Source: Gemmatimonadaceae bacterium (GTDB lineage: Bacteria > Gemmatimonadota > Gemmatimonadetes > Gemmatimonadales > Gemmatimonadaceae). Taken from it: a stretch of 6,777 nt of DNA. A model generated the notes under the pieces. The model did no database searches and was not told the origin of the DNA. It saw only the letters and a list, made by a program, of their open reading frames with translations. Location of the stretch: positions 1-6,777 of the forward strand of contig JABFXM010000154.1 of NCBI GenBank assembly GCA_013361745.1, read 5' to 3'. The translations under genes were made by a program, and so were the position numbers. Positions 5,958 through 6,777 of this stretch are shown here, one piece after another (position 1 is the first letter of the stretch; the number at the start of each line of letters is the position of its first letter).

Positions 5958-6458
5958 CTACTCCATCTCGACGAGCAGGGCGCCCTTCTCCACCGCCTGA
6001 CCGACGGCGGCGTGCACCGCCTTCACCCGACCGGCCGCCGCGGCACGGAGCTCGTTCTCCATCTTCATCGCCTCGATCGCGACGAGCCCCTGCCCCGCCG
6101 CCACTTCATCGCCGACCGAGACGTTGACGCGGACGATGAGCCCGGGCATCGGTGCCTTCAGCGGCGCTGGCCCCGTCGGCGCGCTCGACGCACCCGAGAG
6201 CGCGCGGATCGCGTGCGTCCGTTCGTCCACCGCGTCCACCTCGTAGCGATGGCCGTCCAGCCAGAGGGTGTAACGGCCGCGGCGGTCGCCGCGCCGCACG
6301 ACGACGCGATGCACCTCGTCGCCGAGGGTGACGAGCTTCACCGGCGTGCCCGCGAGATCGTCGACGCGAGCCGCGACCGGCGCTCCCTCGACATGCACCC
6401 CCTCACCGTCGAGCGTGACCTCGCGCTCCTCCCCGTTCACGTTGACGATGTACTTCAC
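5958..6458 (-). CDS. Biotin carboxyl carrier-type (biotinyl/lipoyl-binding) protein
   Basis: Small carrier protein of 166 residues from GTG 6458. The C-terminal domain (about 98-166) is a biotinyl fold with APMPGLIVRVNVSVGDEV (102-119) and the attachment sequence EAMKMENEL (129-137). Lys132 is the expected biotin acceptor. The final VEKGALLVEME matches the usual end of such domains. The N-terminal half (about 1-85; YIVNVNGEEREV, RYTLWLDGHRYEVDAVDER) resembles the linker region seen before the carrier domain in propionyl- or acetyl-CoA carboxylase alpha chains. It may therefore serve an acyl-CoA carboxylase whose other subunits are elsewhere; none is visible here. The start overlaps the methyltransferase stop as GTGA, and GGAGG sits 4 nt before it. 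Lipoylation is less likely given AMKM. The stop is TAG. Confidence 0.92.
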   Translation of the reverse strand: MKYIVNVNGEEREVTLDGEGVHVEGAPVAARVDDLAGTPVKLVTLGDEVHRVVVRRGDRRGRYTLWLDGHRYEVDAVDERTHAIRALSGASSAPTGPAPLKAPMPGLIVRVNVSVGDEVAAGQGLVAIEAMKMENELRAAAAGRVKAVHAAVGQAVEKGALLVEME

Positions 6459-6777
6459 GCGGCCTCCGGAACGAGCTCGCACACCGTCTCGACGTGCGCG
6501 GTCTGGGGAAACATGTCGAACGCGATCGCGTCGCGGATGCGGTAGCTCGGCATGCGCGCGAGGTCCCGTGCGAGCGTCGCCGGATCGCAGCTCACGTAGA
6601 TCACCGCGTGCGGCGCCGGCCGCGCCGCCTCGAGCACCTCGGTGACGCGCGCGTCCACCCCGGCGCGCGGCGGATTGATCACCACCACGTCGGCGGGAAG
6701 CGCCGCCGCCAGATGATCCTCGACGCGTCCGCTCACCGCGGTCGACGGCGCGGACAGCCGCCGCGCCGCGAATGCCG
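6455..6777 (-). CDS. TrmA/RlmD-type RNA (uracil-5-)-methyltransferase, C-terminal part
   Basis: SAM-dependent m5U methyltransferase acting on tRNA or 23S rRNA uridines. Only the last 106 codons are present and the gene continues past the right edge. Visible motifs are VVINPPRAGVD (the catalytic-domain motif usually written DPPR or DPAR), then VIYVSCDPATLARDLA with the nucleophilic Cys in SCDP. The C-terminal signature FDMFPQTAHVETVCEL closes the fold. These identify the TrmA/RlmD/RlmC superfamily securely. The target base cannot be assigned because the N-terminal TRAM or Fe-S region is missing. The Asn in place of the first Asp of DPPR is a minor variation. It is translationally coupled to the biotin-carrier gene by a 4-nt overlap. 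Confidence 0.92.
   Translation of the reverse strand, partial: AFAARRLSAPSTAVSGRVEDHLAAALPADVVVINPPRAGVDARVTEVLEAARPAPHAVIYVSCDPATLARDLARMPSYRIRDAIAFDMFPQTAHVETVCELVPEAA

Noticed and set aside
329..5960. Reassignment of TAG to an amino acid genome-wide
   Set aside because: TAG ends rpsI exactly at the universal SKR terminus, and also ends uppS one base before cdsA and the biotin-carrier protein at its natural end.

Overview
The window is a GC-rich bacterial chromosome segment. Most of it is a minus-strand translation and cell-envelope cluster, read from right to left as rplM-rpsI, rpsB-tsf-pyrH-frr-uppS-cdsA. This gene order is widespread in bacteria. The protein flavour and the very high GC suggest Gemmatimonadota or a similar high-GC phylum. 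That placement is inference; no marker gene search could be run. I see no mobile element, CRISPR array, rRNA or tRNA.

Right end (5958-6777, minus): the C-terminal part of a TrmA/RlmD-type RNA (uracil-5-)-methyltransferase, cut by the window edge. It overlaps by 4 bases (GTGA) a small biotin-carrier protein with an AMKM biotinylation site. Convergent to this pair is one plus-strand gene (about 5405-5950) for an unrecognised exported protein, probably a lipoprotein. A compact intergenic region (5249-5404) separates it from rplM and carries a strong minus-strand promoter for rplM-rpsI (TTGACA, 17 bp, TAGCTT).

Middle (3350-5248, minus): ribosomal proteins L13 and S9 overlap by one base. A perfect 12-bp hairpin follows rpsI, then a 142-bp gap leads to rpsB (S2), which has a long Arg-rich then Gly/Glu-rich tail. 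A 99-bp gap with an AT-rich promoter-like island and a GC hairpin leads to tsf (EF-Ts).

Left end (1-2371, minus): pyrH (UMP kinase), frr (ribosome recycling factor), uppS (undecaprenyl diphosphate synthase) and the N-terminal part of cdsA (CDP-diglyceride synthetase) are tightly packed. Spacings are 8 nt, a 4-nt overlap, 20 nt and 1 nt.

The most important anomaly is in pyrH. An in-frame TAG at codon 109 (2034-2036) interrupts an otherwise intact and highly conserved reading frame in a gene that is normally essential. There is no frameshift, and the change fits a single CAG to TAG transition. TAG is the normal stop of rpsI, uppS and the biotin-carrier gene in this same window, so code reassignment is unlikely. 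A sequencing error, a real nonsense mutation with suppression, or a second pyrH copy remain open. Apart from that, this is an ordinary housekeeping region with a few regulatory candidates; I do not see a new multi-gene system.
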